This document shows positions 1 to 8,832 of a stretch of DNA of 64,000 nucleotides, one piece after another. A model generated the notes under the pieces. The model had not been told where the DNA came from, ran no database searches, and was given only the letters and a program-made list of their open reading frames with translations. A program made the translations under genes and the position numbers. Source of the stretch: Alcanivoracaceae bacterium (GTDB lineage: Bacteria > Pseudomonadota > Gammaproteobacteria > Xanthomonadales > Marinicellaceae); contig JADGEI010000001.1 of the NCBI GenBank assembly GCA_016744455.1, positions 248,001-312,000 on the forward strand. Reading direction: 5' to 3'. The first letter of the stretch is position 1; each line of letters opens with the position of its first letter.

Positions 1-1250
1 TAACAAAATATGTGTTGGGAGAAATCGAAGAGTCCTATTCTTGTGAGAACATATTGGATGAATTGAGAGAGATAAAAGCGGAATATAAAGTCCCAAAAAT
101 CCCTGAATTGCCTGCATTTAATGGGGGCCTAGTTGGTTATTTAGGCTATGAAATTATTGAACACATTGAGGATAAGCTCAAAGGTAAGACGCCTAAGGAC
201 GAACTTCATATTCCGGATGTTAATTTAATGGTAGCTGAAGAAATAGCTGTTTTTGATAACTTGGCAGGCAAAGTCTGGATTATTATTCATGCAGATCCTT
301 CAGATGATTTGTCTTATGCTAAAGGCCAAAAAAGGTTGGATGAATTGAGTCATCGATTGCGTAGTGGTTCAACGGGTTATGCGGAAATTCTAAATCAACA
401 GGTGTTTAAGGACTCTGAAGTGAAAATGAGTTTCACACAAGAACAATTTGAACAAGCCGTAGATAAATGCAAGGAACTCATTGTTGATGGAGATATCATG
501 CAAGTGGTACTATCACAGCGCATGAGTATGTCTTTTAAGGCGAGGCCGATGGATGTTTATCGAGCATTGCGTGCATCTAATCCTAGTCCTTATATGTATT
601 TTATGGACTTTGAAGATTATCAAGTAGTTGGTTCCTCTCCTGAAGTTTTGGTACGTAAACTTGGTGATAAAGTTACCTTGCGCCCAATTGCGGGAACAAG
701 GCCTCGTGGTAAAAATGAAGCAGATGACTTGGCATTTGAAAAAGAATTACTCAATGACCCAAAAGAACTTGCAGAACATTTAATGTTGATTGATTTGGGT
801 CGAAATGATATCGGTAGAGTTGCTAAAACAGGGACGGTAGAATTAGTTGATAAGATGGTTATTGAACGTTATTCCCATGTGATGCATATCGTTTCTGAGG
901 TACAAGGACAATTACAAGAAGATAAAGATAATATAGATGTAATAAAAGCTACTTTTCCTGCAGGAACATTATCTGGCGCAGCTAAAGTCAGAGCCATGCA
1001 AGTGATTTCAGAGTTAGAGCCTGTAAAGCGTAATGTTTATGCTGGTGCTGTGGGTTATTGGGGTTGGCATGATGACATGGATTGGGCGATTGCAATTAGA
1101 ACTGCTGTTATCAAAGATGAAATGTTACATGTCCAAGCAGGTGCTGGGCTAGTAGCAGATAGCAATCCAAGCAAAGAGTGGGAAGAAACGATTAATAAAG
1201 GGAAGGCTGTTTTCAATGCAGTTTCTATTGCTACAAAAGGAAAACTGTAA
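1..1250 (+). CDS. trpE: Anthranilate synthase component I, 5'-truncated by window edge
   Basis: Chorismate-binding subunit that makes anthranilate from chorismate with ammonia supplied by TrpG, the first step of tryptophan synthesis. The reading frame is open to base 3, so the gene begins outside the window; full-length family members are about 490-500 residues and roughly 80 are missing here. The GTG at 12 is only the first start-like codon. Visible family motifs are [19 protein letters not shown] and [12 protein letters not shown]. The Ala in PIAGT, where PabB has Lys, favours TrpE over aminodeoxychorismate synthase. The stop overlaps the trpG start by one base (TAATG), so the two are translationally coupled. 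trpD and trpC do not follow. Confidence 0.95.
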   Translation, partial: TKYVLGEIEESYSCENILDELREIKAEYKVPKIPELPAFNGGLVGYLGYEIIEHIEDKLKGKTPKDELHIPDVNLMVAEEIAVFDNLAGKVWIIIHADPSDDLSYAKGQKRLDELSHRLRSGSTGYAEILNQQVFKDSEVKMSFTQEQFEQAVDKCKELIVDGDIMQVVLSQRMSMSFKARPMDVYRALRASNPSPYMYFMDFEDYQVVGSSPEVLVRKLGDKVTLRPIAGTRPRGKNEADDLAFEKELLNDPKELAEHLMLIDLGRNDIGRVAKTGTVELVDKMVIERYSHVMHIVSEVQGQLQEDKDNIDVIKATFPAGTLSGAAKVRAMQVISELEPVKRNVYAGAVGYWGWHDDMDWAIAIRTAVIKDEMLHVQAGAGLVADSNPSKEWEETINKGKAVFNAVSIATKGKL

Positions 1251-1831
1251 TGTTGTTAATGTTAGATAACTACGATTCATTTACCTACAATTTGGTTCAA
1301 TATTTTGGAGAACTTGGTTGTGAAGTTAAAGTCTTTAGAAACGATGAAATATCTGTTGATGAAGCCCTAGCATTAAACCCAAGTCATGTTGTTATCTCAC
1401 CGGGTCCATGTAACCCCGATTTGGCAGGTATTTCTATGCCATTAATAACCGCTTGTGCTGGGAAAATCCCTTTATTAGGTGTCTGCCTTGGGCATCAATC
1501 AATAGGCCAAGTTTTTGGGGGTAAGGTAATAGGTGCTAAGAAAATCATGCATGGTAAGACTTCACAAGTGAAGCATCATGGGACTGATGTCTTTAAAGGA
1601 ATTGAAAACCCTGTAACAGTTACACGTTATCATTCGTTAGTGGTTGACAAAATAAGCCTGCCAGATTGCTTGGAAATAACAGCATGGACAGAAGATGAAT
1701 CTGGTAATTTTGATGAAATTATGGGTTTTAAGCACAAAGAATACAAAATATCAGGTGTACAATTTCATCCTGAAAGTATCCTAACTGAATTTGGGCATCA
1801 GATGTTAAGGAATTTTTTAGTAAGTAAATAA
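1250..1831 (+). CDS. trpG: Anthranilate synthase component II, glutamine amidotransferase
   Basis: Class I glutamine amidotransferase of 193 residues that hydrolyses glutamine and channels ammonia to TrpE. The nucleophile motif GVCLGHQ has Cys79, and the His/Glu pair is in [10 protein letters not shown] near the C-terminus. The oxyanion-hole region is ISPGPCNP. The start ATG overlaps the trpE stop. In many bacteria this subunit also serves PabB for folate synthesis; that cannot be decided here. The gene is last in its unit: a gap of about 110 bases without a clear terminator precedes yceD. Confidence 0.95.
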   Translation: MLLMLDNYDSFTYNLVQYFGELGCEVKVFRNDEISVDEALALNPSHVVISPGPCNPDLAGISMPLITACAGKIPLLGVCLGHQSIGQVFGGKVIGAKKIMHGKTSQVKHHGTDVFKGIENPVTVTRYHSLVVDKISLPDCLEITAWTEDESGNFDEIMGFKHKEYKISGVQFHPESILTEFGHQMLRNFLVSK

Positions 1832-1942
1832 TAGGCTATAGTTGACTTGATTTGCTGAAGAGGTGGAATAGGTGTTAAATCTTTGTAAAAAGCATGATTT
1901 ATATTTGCAAACGCTATGTAAACCAAGTAAAATCCGCCGGCT

Positions 1943-2434
1943 ATGAAAAAACTACCTGAAAAAATTGCTCTAGATAAAGCAATTCATGGAACAAGGAATT
2001 ACCAGGGAACGGTTGAATTAAAAAAAATGTCAAGATTACTTGGCTTATTGGCCAATAGTGAAGGGTCAGTAAATTTCTCTCTCCAGTTTGAAAGGTCAGC
2101 AGGAATAATTGGTAAGGCACAAGTAATAGTAAAGACTGATTTGCCCTTGGTTTGTACAATCAGTCAAAAAGAATTTATGTTTCCAGTGGAAATTGATTCT
2201 ACCGTTGGATTTATTGATGATTTAGCTTATGAGGATAGGTTGGATGAAGGTATGGAAGTATCTTGGGTAGAGGATGATTTTATTAATCCACTAGAAATAA
2301 TTGAAGATGAGCTGATTTTGGTGGTGCCAGATGCACCGTTCGATGATAGCAATGAAAAAGAGTCAAATGAAGTGGTTATCAAAGATAATAAAAAGCCAAA
2401 CCCATTTGCAGTATTGAAAGATTTAAAAAAATAG
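1943..2434 (+). CDS. yceD: YceD/DUF177 family protein
   Basis: Protein of 163 residues of the DUF177 family, almost always encoded directly before ribosomal protein L32, as here. Links of the family to 23S rRNA accumulation come from plant and E. coli studies and are not testable from this sequence. The C-terminal signature KKPNPFAVLKDLKK matches the E. coli ending (KPNPFAVL). An acidic centre with EDELILVVP also matches. The E. coli protein has a CxxC pair in its middle; here only one Cys (LVCTISQKEF) remains, so any metal site is probably absent. rpmF begins 30 bases downstream. Confidence 0.88.
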   Translation: MKKLPEKIALDKAIHGTRNYQGTVELKKMSRLLGLLANSEGSVNFSLQFERSAGIIGKAQVIVKTDLPLVCTISQKEFMFPVEIDSTVGFIDDLAYEDRLDEGMEVSWVEDDFINPLEIIEDELILVVPDAPFDDSNEKESNEVVIKDNKKPNPFAVLKDLKK

Positions 2435-2464
2435 TTTATTAAAGTTTAATTTGGAGAAGATACC

Positions 2465-2659
2465 ATGGCAGTACAAAAAAGCCGCAAAACACCATCAAGA
2501 AGAGGAATGAGACGTTCTCATGACAGCTTGAAAGCACGTACATTATCAACAGATCCTGAAAGTGGAGAAGTACATATTCGTCACCATGTAACTGCTGAAG
2601 GTTACTACAAAGGTCAAAAAGTCATCGACATGGCTGATGATTTTAGCGACGACGAATAA
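2465..2659 (+). CDS. rpmF: 50S ribosomal protein L32
   Basis: Basic 64-residue protein beginning [20 protein letters not shown], the conserved L32 N-terminus, followed by [19 protein letters not shown]. It lacks the CxxC pairs of zinc-binding L32, so it is the zinc-independent form usual in gammaproteobacteria. A good ribosome-binding site (TTTGGAGAAG) lies just before the ATG. It follows yceD and is closed by a strong terminator 26 bases after its stop, so it can be expressed apart from the lipid genes behind it. The last residues are unusually acidic (MADDFSDDE). Confidence 0.96.
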   Translation: MAVQKSRKTPSRRGMRRSHDSLKARTLSTDPESGEVHIRHHVTAEGYYKGQKVIDMADDFSDDE

Positions 2660-2685
2660 TACATAACTTTAATTTAAGTTTATAA

Positions 2686-2720
2686 GCGGAGTTTAATGAT
2701 AAATTAAGCTCCGTTTTTTT
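2686..2720 (+). terminator. Rho-independent terminator after rpmF
   Basis: An 11-bp stem with one G:U pair (CGGAGTTTAAT against ATTAAGCTCCG, 2687-2713) is followed by seven T. It separates yceD-rpmF from plsX-fabHDG. Confidence 0.85.
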
Positions 2721-2740
2721 ATGGAATTATGTTTGTGTTT

Positions 2741-2769
2741 TTGTGTCAAAGACCCATTCCATGTACAAT
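2741..2769 (+). promoter_or_regulatory. Candidate sigma-70 promoter for plsX-fabHDG
   Basis: TTGTGT (2741-2746), a 17-base spacer and TACAAT (2764-2769) lie just after the rpmF terminator. If used, transcription would begin near 2776, right at the ATG at 2779, leaving almost no 5' leader. This is a motif match only. Confidence 0.4.
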
Positions 2770-2778
2770 GATATTATT

Positions 2779-3783
2779 ATGTCAAAAATTATAGCGCTAA
2801 TAAAAGAAAACTATACAACAATTGCTGTCGATTTAATGGGAGGGGATGATTATCCTGATGTCCGGTTAGATACTGTGCTAACCGTATTAAAATCACAAAC
2901 AAATATAATATTCCGTGTATTTGTTTCAAAGAGCTACCTCAATACAATAGAACATCGTATAGCAAACTTAGATGCAAATCGCATTACATTTATTTCCTGT
3001 GGCCGATCAGTATCGATGGCAGAATCACCATTTAGTGCCCTTAGGCAAAAGCGTGAATCTAGTTTATCTCAATCTATAAAAGATGTAGCTAATCAAAAAG
3101 CTGATATTTGTGTAACAGCTGGCAATACTGGTGCAATGGTAGCTCTTTCAAAATATTGGCTGAAACCCTTGTATGATATAGAACGCCCTGTTTTAGCAAC
3201 ATTGTTACCCAGTAAATCAAGGCGAGCATTGTTGTTGGATATTGGTGCTACAATCGATGCCAAAGCCGATGATTTGTATAACTTTGCTAGGCTTGGTACT
3301 GCTTTACAACAATCGTTGAATAATATTTCAGAGCCTAGAATCACCTTGTTAAACATCGGAATGGAAAGTAATAAAGGTGATGATACGGTTAAACAAGCTG
3401 ATGCAATGTTATCTGAATCAGAATTAAATTATATCGGTTTTTGTGAAGGTACACATTTATTTAATGGTTATTCAGATGTTATATGTTGTAATGGTTTTGT
3501 TGGTAATATTACATTAAAGTCTTGTGAAGCAATGGCATCTTTTATCAAAAATGAGAGTAATGACCCGGCAAAAAGTAGCATTTGGCAAAAAATAAAAAAA
3601 GGTATGCGAATTGTTGAGCCAGATAAGTATAATGGTGCACTTTTATTGGGTTTAAATGGCTTGGTAATTAAAAGCCATGGAGATTGCAATGCCTTATCTT
3701 TTGATGCAGCTTTACACCAGGCTTTTATAATGGCACAACAACCAATAATTACCAAAATGATTAAGAGATTGGAGAAAACATAA
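2779..3783 (+). CDS. plsX: Phosphate acyltransferase PlsX
   Basis: Converts acyl-ACP to acyl-phosphate for the PlsY route of phosphatidic acid synthesis, acting at the inner face of the membrane. Family motifs: IAVDLMGGDDYPDV near the N-terminus, CVTAGNTGAMVAL, LLLDIGATIDA and DKYNGALLLGLNG. The frame is open back to a GTG at 2743, with another ATG at 2761. I prefer ATG 2779 (334 residues) because it puts the MGGD motif near its usual distance from the start and lies downstream of the candidate promoter; no start has a clear ribosome-binding site. The sequence is fairly divergent from E. coli PlsX. Its TAA abuts the fabH ATG. Confidence 0.9.
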   Translation: MSKIIALIKENYTTIAVDLMGGDDYPDVRLDTVLTVLKSQTNIIFRVFVSKSYLNTIEHRIANLDANRITFISCGRSVSMAESPFSALRQKRESSLSQSIKDVANQKADICVTAGNTGAMVALSKYWLKPLYDIERPVLATLLPSKSRRALLLDIGATIDAKADDLYNFARLGTALQQSLNNISEPRITLLNIGMESNKGDDTVKQADAMLSESELNYIGFCEGTHLFNGYSDVICCNGFVGNITLKSCEAMASFIKNESNDPAKSSIWQKIKKGMRIVEPDKYNGALLLGLNGLVIKSHGDCNALSFDAALHQAFIMAQQPIITKMIKRLEKT

Positions 3784-4755
3784 ATGACGATTTATTCAAA
3801 GATAATTGGTACCGGTAGGTACTTACCCGAAGAAGTATTAACCAATGCCGATTTAGAAAAAATTGTCGATACTAACGATCAGTGGATTCAAGAACGTACT
3901 GGAATTAAACAAAGACATAAAGCCGCAGAAGGTCAGTATACCTCCGACTTATCATACGAAGCCTCTATTAAAGCTCTTGAAGCAGCGGGTATTGAAGCAA
4001 GTGATTTGGATCTAATTATTCTAGGTACAACTACACCTGATTTAATATTTCCAAGTACAGCTTGTTTATTACAAAGTAAACTAGGGTGTCTAGGAATTGG
4101 TGCATTTGACGTTAATGCCGCATGCAGTAGCTTTATCTATGCATTAAGTGTAGCTGATAAATACATTAAATCGGGAACCCATAAAAGAATACTGGTTGTA
4201 GGCGCTGAAACACTTACACGCATTATTAATTGGCAAGATAGGACTACAGCTGTCTTATTTGGTGATGGTGCTGGTGCAGCGGTTCTTGAAGCCAGTGAAG
4301 AGTCTGGTGTATTATCAACTCATATCCATGCGAATGGAGATCATGCTGATTTATTAACCACAAATAAAGGCCCTTCTAGAGGCATGGATGATAGCGAAAC
4401 AGGCCCTATTGCTATAATGATGCAAGGCAATGCGGTATTTAAAGTAGCAGTCAGAACACTCGGGTCAATTGTTGATGAAACTTTAGCTCATAACAATATG
4501 AAAAAATCAGACATAGACTGGTTGGTCCCACACCAAGCAAATTTGCGTATTATTTCAGCTACTGCTAAAAAATTGAAATTGGATATGGAGCAGGTGATAG
4601 TCACCGTTGATCAAACAGGTAACACATCTGCTGCTTCAGTGCCGATGGCGTTGGACTATGGCATACGTTCGGGTAAGATTAAAAAAGGACAAACAGTATT
4701 GCTTGAAGCCTTCGGTGGTGGATTTACTTGGGGTTCTGCCCTGTTGAAATATTAA
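3784..4755 (+). CDS. fabH: Beta-ketoacyl-ACP synthase III
   Basis: Condenses acetyl-CoA with malonyl-ACP to start fatty acid elongation. The 323-residue protein has the KAS III triad: Cys114 in NAACSSF, His in VPHQANLRI and Asn in DQTGNTSAAS, plus the C-terminal FGGGFTWGSALL. It starts immediately at the plsX stop and ends 12 bases before fabD, consistent with one transcript. Confidence 0.97.
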   Translation: MTIYSKIIGTGRYLPEEVLTNADLEKIVDTNDQWIQERTGIKQRHKAAEGQYTSDLSYEASIKALEAAGIEASDLDLIILGTTTPDLIFPSTACLLQSKLGCLGIGAFDVNAACSSFIYALSVADKYIKSGTHKRILVVGAETLTRIINWQDRTTAVLFGDGAGAAVLEASEESGVLSTHIHANGDHADLLTTNKGPSRGMDDSETGPIAIMMQGNAVFKVAVRTLGSIVDETLAHNNMKKSDIDWLVPHQANLRIISATAKKLKLDMEQVIVTVDQTGNTSAASVPMALDYGIRSGKIKKGQTVLLEAFGGGFTWGSALLKY

Positions 4756-4767
4756 ATTAGGAAATAT

Positions 4768-5703
4768 ATGAATAACTTAGCTTTTGTTTTCCCAGGTCAA
4801 GGCTCTCAAGCTGTTGGAATGCTTGATGATTTATACCAGTCATACCCTCAAATTCAACACCTGTTTTCTAGAGCTAGTGATGTGTTAGGTTTAGACTTGT
4901 TTGAAATGGTAGCAACTGATCCACACAACCAATTAAATTTAACTGAATATACGCAACCTGCATTATTAACAACATCTGTAGCTATTTGGAATCTATGGAA
5001 AGAATGTTCTGAAAACCGCCCGAAGTACATGGCAGGTCATTCTCTTGGAGAATACTCTGCGTTGGTTTGTGCAGGAGCAATTAGTTTTGAAGATGCTGTT
5101 ATGTTAACACATAAACGTGGGCAATATATGCAACAAGCTGTACCTAAGGGGACTGGTGCTATGGCGGCTGTTTTGGGTTTAGATGATGAAAAAGTTATTG
5201 AAATTTGTTTTCAAGCCGATAGTGGTGGAAATGTCAGTGCAGCAAATTTTAATTCCCCTGGACAAATTGTTATTTCAGGAGGCAAGGAATCTGTAGAAAA
5301 GGCCAGTGAAATAGCCAAGGAGGCAGGAGCAAGACGTGTTATGCCTTTGCCTGTGAGTGTGCCTTCTCATTGCCAATTAATGCGACCAGCGGCCGAAAAA
5401 TTAGCTACCGATTTAGAAACAATCACTATTAAATCTCCAGAGTATCCCATTATTCATAATGTTGATGTTAAAACGCATATTTCACCTGAAAAAATAAAAA
5501 AAGCGTTAGTCGAGCAGCTGTATAAGTCTGTTAAATGGTCGCAAACCAATCAGTTTTTGTTAGAAAGCAATATAACCCATATAACCGAATGTGGGCCCAG
5601 TAAAGTTTTGTCAGGATTAGCAAAACGCACGAATCGCCAATGGAAAATTAATAGTTTAAATACAGCAAAAGGGTTTGTTAAGGCCATAGAGAGTGAAGAA
5701 TGA
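4768..5703 (+). CDS. fabD: Malonyl-CoA:ACP transacylase
   Basis: Transfers malonyl groups from CoA to acyl carrier protein. The 311-residue protein begins with FVFPGQGSQAVGM, has the nucleophile elbow AGHSLGEYSALV (Ser92) and the catalytic His in VPSHCQLM. Weak spacing signals (TTAGGAAATAT) precede the ATG. Its TGA overlaps the fabG ATG by four bases (ATGA), so fabG translation is probably coupled. Confidence 0.97.
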   Translation: MNNLAFVFPGQGSQAVGMLDDLYQSYPQIQHLFSRASDVLGLDLFEMVATDPHNQLNLTEYTQPALLTTSVAIWNLWKECSENRPKYMAGHSLGEYSALVCAGAISFEDAVMLTHKRGQYMQQAVPKGTGAMAAVLGLDDEKVIEICFQADSGGNVSAANFNSPGQIVISGGKESVEKASEIAKEAGARRVMPLPVSVPSHCQLMRPAAEKLATDLETITIKSPEYPIIHNVDVKTHISPEKIKKALVEQLYKSVKWSQTNQFLLESNITHITECGPSKVLSGLAKRTNRQWKINSLNTAKGFVKAIESEE

Positions 5704-6440
5704 AAATATTAATTACTGAAAAAAATGCGTTAGTTACAGGTGCATCACGGGGAATTGGTGCAGCAATTGCAAAAACATTAATCAATGCAGGAGCTTATGT
5801 CATAGGAACTGCGACAAGCCAGAGTGGGGCAGATGCAATTTCTGAACGGCTTGGTGATAATGGTGAAGGTCAAGTATTGGATGTTAGTAATGCTGATTCA
5901 ATAGCTGAATTGATGAATAGGTTGAAAACAGATAAAAAGCTTCCTCATATTTTGGTTAATAATGCAGGCGTATCGAAAGATAATCTATTGATGCGTTTGA
6001 AAGAAGACGAATGGGATTGGTTAATGGACACTAATTTAAAGTCAGTATACCGAATGAGTAAAGCCTGTATTCGTCCAATGATGAAAGCACGAGGCGGAAG
6101 AATTATAACGATAGGTTCTGTTATTGGATCTATGGGAAATCCAGGTCAGAGTGTTTATGCAGCTGCAAAAGCTGGTTTAATTGGGTTTAGTAAATCACTC
6201 GCCAAAGAAATTGGATCAAGGAATATAACTGTTAATGTTATTTCCCCTGGGTTTATACAGACTGATATGACCAAGGATATGGATGATAATAATAGAGCAG
6301 CAATGTTAGCAAACATACCATTAGGTAAATTAGGTGAAGCACAAGATATTGCCAATGCTGTGCTGTTTCTTGCTTCGGATATGGGGCAATATGTCACAGG
6401 TGAGACTATCCATGTAAATGGCGGAATGTTAATGAGTTAA
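5700..6440 (+). CDS. fabG: 3-oxoacyl-ACP reductase
   Basis: NADPH-dependent short-chain dehydrogenase that reduces beta-ketoacyl-ACP. The 246-residue protein has the Rossmann motif TGASRGIGAAIA, NNAG, catalytic Ser in IGSVIGSMG, and Tyr/Lys in VYAAAKAGL. The C-terminal GETIHVNGGMLM is typical of FabG. In most gammaproteobacteria acpP and fabF follow directly; here they do not, and the next gene is unrelated. Overlap with fabD is four bases. Confidence 0.96.
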   Translation: MKILITEKNALVTGASRGIGAAIAKTLINAGAYVIGTATSQSGADAISERLGDNGEGQVLDVSNADSIAELMNRLKTDKKLPHILVNNAGVSKDNLLMRLKEDEWDWLMDTNLKSVYRMSKACIRPMMKARGGRIITIGSVIGSMGNPGQSVYAAAKAGLIGFSKSLAKEIGSRNITVNVISPGFIQTDMTKDMDDNNRAAMLANIPLGKLGEAQDIANAVLFLASDMGQYVTGETIHVNGGMLMS

Positions 6441-6484
6441 GATTTCGTTTTACTACCAATAAACCATCATCAACAAATTTATTA

Positions 6485-6922
6485 ATGAGTATTTTTAATT
6501 ACGGAAAAAAGTTAGTCAAAGAAGGCGCGCTTATCTGTAATTCAGAATTAGAAACACCTTATAACTACCATGGTATATGGGCTCCAGATTTTATGGAATC
6601 AATAGTTTTTGTTCGATCGAATAAAGATAATTATATTTCAGTGCTTCATTTCTTTTGGTCTGCAATTTTTCATGAAAGAGAAGTCAAAAATCAGCAAGAT
6701 GCAGAAGAAATATTTGCCGCAACACACCTCTATAAAACAACTCAAGAAGATGTTTGGGATAAAATAAAGTCAATAAGCTTAAGTTGGCTCCAAACTAATG
6801 AAAAATTGTTGCCAAAATCAAAATGGAACAACATCATATGGGAAGAAAAAGGTGATATCGCTATCTTGTTAGAAGATGATAACTATTATTATCTTTGGGC
6901 TTGGGATTTAACAAAATATTAA
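6485..6922 (+). CDS. Hypothetical protein in the acpP position
   Basis: Protein of 145 residues that I do not recognise. It is rich in aromatics, with several Trp (PYNYHGIWAPDF, LHFFWSAIFH, DNYYYLWAWDL), and has no signal peptide, transmembrane helix or metal-binding cluster. It is probably a small soluble cytoplasmic protein. It starts 44 bases after fabG and ends just before a bidirectional terminator shared with rpoD, so it may be the last gene of the fab transcript. No role in lipid synthesis can be claimed from the sequence. Confidence 0.7.
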   Translation: MSIFNYGKKLVKEGALICNSELETPYNYHGIWAPDFMESIVFVRSNKDNYISVLHFFWSAIFHEREVKNQQDAEEIFAATHLYKTTQEDVWDKIKSISLSWLQTNEKLLPKSKWNNIIWEEKGDIAILLEDDNYYYLWAWDLTKY

Positions 6923-6926
6923 GCCA

Positions 6927-6957
6927 AAAAAAAGCGGATTATCTATCCGCTTTTTGA
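6927..6957. terminator. Bidirectional terminator between the fab operon and rpoD
   Basis: AAAGCGGAT (6931-6939), a five-base loop and ATCCGCTTT (6945-6953) form a perfect stem with an A-run on one side and a T-run on the other. It can therefore stop the plus-strand unit and the minus-strand rpoD transcript. Confidence 0.85.
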
Positions 6958-6981
6958 ATAATATTGGTCATTTGTTACAAA

Positions 6982-8829
6982 TTACAAATTCATAAAGCCA
7001 CGTAATAATTCAGAGCGACTTGGGTGCCTAAGTTTGCGTAATGCTTTTGCTTCAATCTGGCGTATTCGCTCACGAGTAACATCAAACTGTTTTCCGACTT
7101 CTTCAAGTGTGTGATCAGTATTCATATCAATACCAAATCGCATACGCAAGACTTTCGCTTCTCTTGGTGTTAAGCCTTCAAGTAGATTGGTTACGGTGTT
7201 AGTTAAACCATTTACGGTAGCAGTTTCTAATGGAGATAGTATGTTGTCATCTTCAATAAAATCACCTAAGTGAGAGTCTTCATCATCACCAATAGGTGTT
7301 TCCATAGAGATAGGTTCTTTAGCAATTTTTATCACTTTACGGACTTTGTCAACTGGCATTTCCAAAATTTCCGATAACTCGTCAGCAGTTGCTTCACGCC
7401 CCTTCTCTTGTAGCAATTGACGAGAAACTCGGTTGAGTTTATTGATTGTTTCAATCATATGTACCGGTATTCTGATAGTGCGAGCTTGATCAGCAATAGA
7501 GCGTGTGATAGCTTGGCGAATCCACCAAGTTGCATAGGTTGAAAATTTGTAACCACGACGGTATTCAAATTTTTCGACAGCTTTCATTAATCCTATGTTT
7601 CCTTCTTGAATTAAGTCAAGGAACTGCAAACCGCGGTTAGTGTATTTTTTTGCAATTGAAATAACCAGCCTTAGATTGGCTTCTATCATTTCTTTCTTCG
7701 CACGACGAGATTTTGCTTCGTTAACAGTAATATTTCGATTAATTTCTTTTATTTCAGGAATCGTTAAATGGTAACGTTGTTGTAAAAATTGCATTTTTGT
7801 TTGTAATTTAACAATTTCATCTTTATACACAGCTAATAAAGTTGCATTTTTTGGGTTTTTTTCAATGGCAGAATCAATCCAATTGATGTCTGCTTCCTTA
7901 CCAATAAATGAACGAATAAATTTTCCACGCATCATTCCACATTGTTCTGTACAAATATTCATAATTCGTCTTTCTATGTAACGAATATTTTCTTGAGCAA
8001 TTTTGACTTGCATATTGTACTTTGAATTTAGACGTACGGAAAATTTAAATTCAATCATAATTTCAGAAATTTGGTTCATGTATTTTTTCTGAATATCTTG
8101 TGATAAACCTTTGTCATCTACTGACTTTAAGAATTTTTTATAAATCTTTTTGATTGCGATATATCGTGATTTAACGTCTGCAGGGTCTAATCCTTTTGGC
8201 TGTTCATCTTCCTCTTCATCATCGTCATCTTCGACAACGTCAGTTGGTTTTTTCACCTTAGGAATAACAGCCTCTTCATGTGGGTTATAAACATCAAGTA
8301 CAACATCTGGCATTTTAAAGCCTTCTTGGTCTATGTCCTCTAATTCTTCAATGAGTGTTTCGACAGTTTTTGGGAATTTTGCAGTGGCTTCGACAATAAA
8401 ATGAGCACTACGTTCTATGCGTTTAGCAATGGCAATTTCTTCTTTTCTTGATAACAGTTCAACAGATCCCATTTCTCGCATATACATGCGTACTGGGTCC
8501 GTTGTTCTACCAATATTGGCATCAACAGCAGAAAGAACAGCCATGGCTTCTTCGGTAGCAGTGTCATCATCTTCTTTAGCTGCATCGTCATTTAATAATA
8601 TCGTATCTTCATCGGGAGCTTCGTCATAAACTTGAATGCCCATATCATTAATCATTTGTATAACATCTTCGACCATTTCGGTTTCAACGATGTCATCAGG
8701 TAAGTGATCATTTATCTCTGCATAGGTTAGGTAGCCTTGCTCTTTACCTTTGACGATTAATAATTTCATTTGAGTTTGTGAATTATCTGTCATTTTTTCA
8801 GTTTCTTGTTGTTGTTCCATATATGCCAT
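6982..8829 (-). CDS. rpoD: RNA polymerase sigma factor RpoD (sigma-70)
   Basis: Primary sigma factor, 615 residues, directing RNA polymerase to housekeeping promoters. Region 1.1 is visible ([29 protein letters not shown]). An acidic linker ([10 protein letters not shown]) lies in the non-conserved region. Region 2 has [18 protein letters not shown], and region 4.2 has the helix-turn-helix [18 protein letters not shown]. It is the last gene of the macromolecular synthesis operon; only three bases separate it from dnaG. An alternative Met lies three codons in (MEQQQ), the position matching the E. coli start. Confidence 0.97.
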   Translation of the reverse strand: MAYMEQQQETEKMTDNSQTQMKLLIVKGKEQGYLTYAEINDHLPDDIVETEMVEDVIQMINDMGIQVYDEAPDEDTILLNDDAAKEDDDTATEEAMAVLSAVDANIGRTTDPVRMYMREMGSVELLSRKEEIAIAKRIERSAHFIVEATAKFPKTVETLIEELEDIDQEGFKMPDVVLDVYNPHEEAVIPKVKKPTDVVEDDDDEEEDEQPKGLDPADVKSRYIAIKKIYKKFLKSVDDKGLSQDIQKKYMNQISEIMIEFKFSVRLNSKYNMQVKIAQENIRYIERRIMNICTEQCGMMRGKFIRSFIGKEADINWIDSAIEKNPKNATLLAVYKDEIVKLQTKMQFLQQRYHLTIPEIKEINRNITVNEAKSRRAKKEMIEANLRLVISIAKKYTNRGLQFLDLIQEGNIGLMKAVEKFEYRRGYKFSTYATWWIRQAITRSIADQARTIRIPVHMIETINKLNRVSRQLLQEKGREATADELSEILEMPVDKVRKVIKIAKEPISMETPIGDDEDSHLGDFIEDDNILSPLETATVNGLTNTVTNLLEGLTPREAKVLRMRFGIDMNTDHTLEEVGKQFDVTRERIRQIEAKALRKLRHPSRSELLRGFMNL

Positions 8830-8832
8830 TTT

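Noticed and set aside
1842..1870. TTGACT with downstream AT bases as a yceD promoter
   Set aside because: No acceptable -10 hexamer lies at 16-18 bases spacing.
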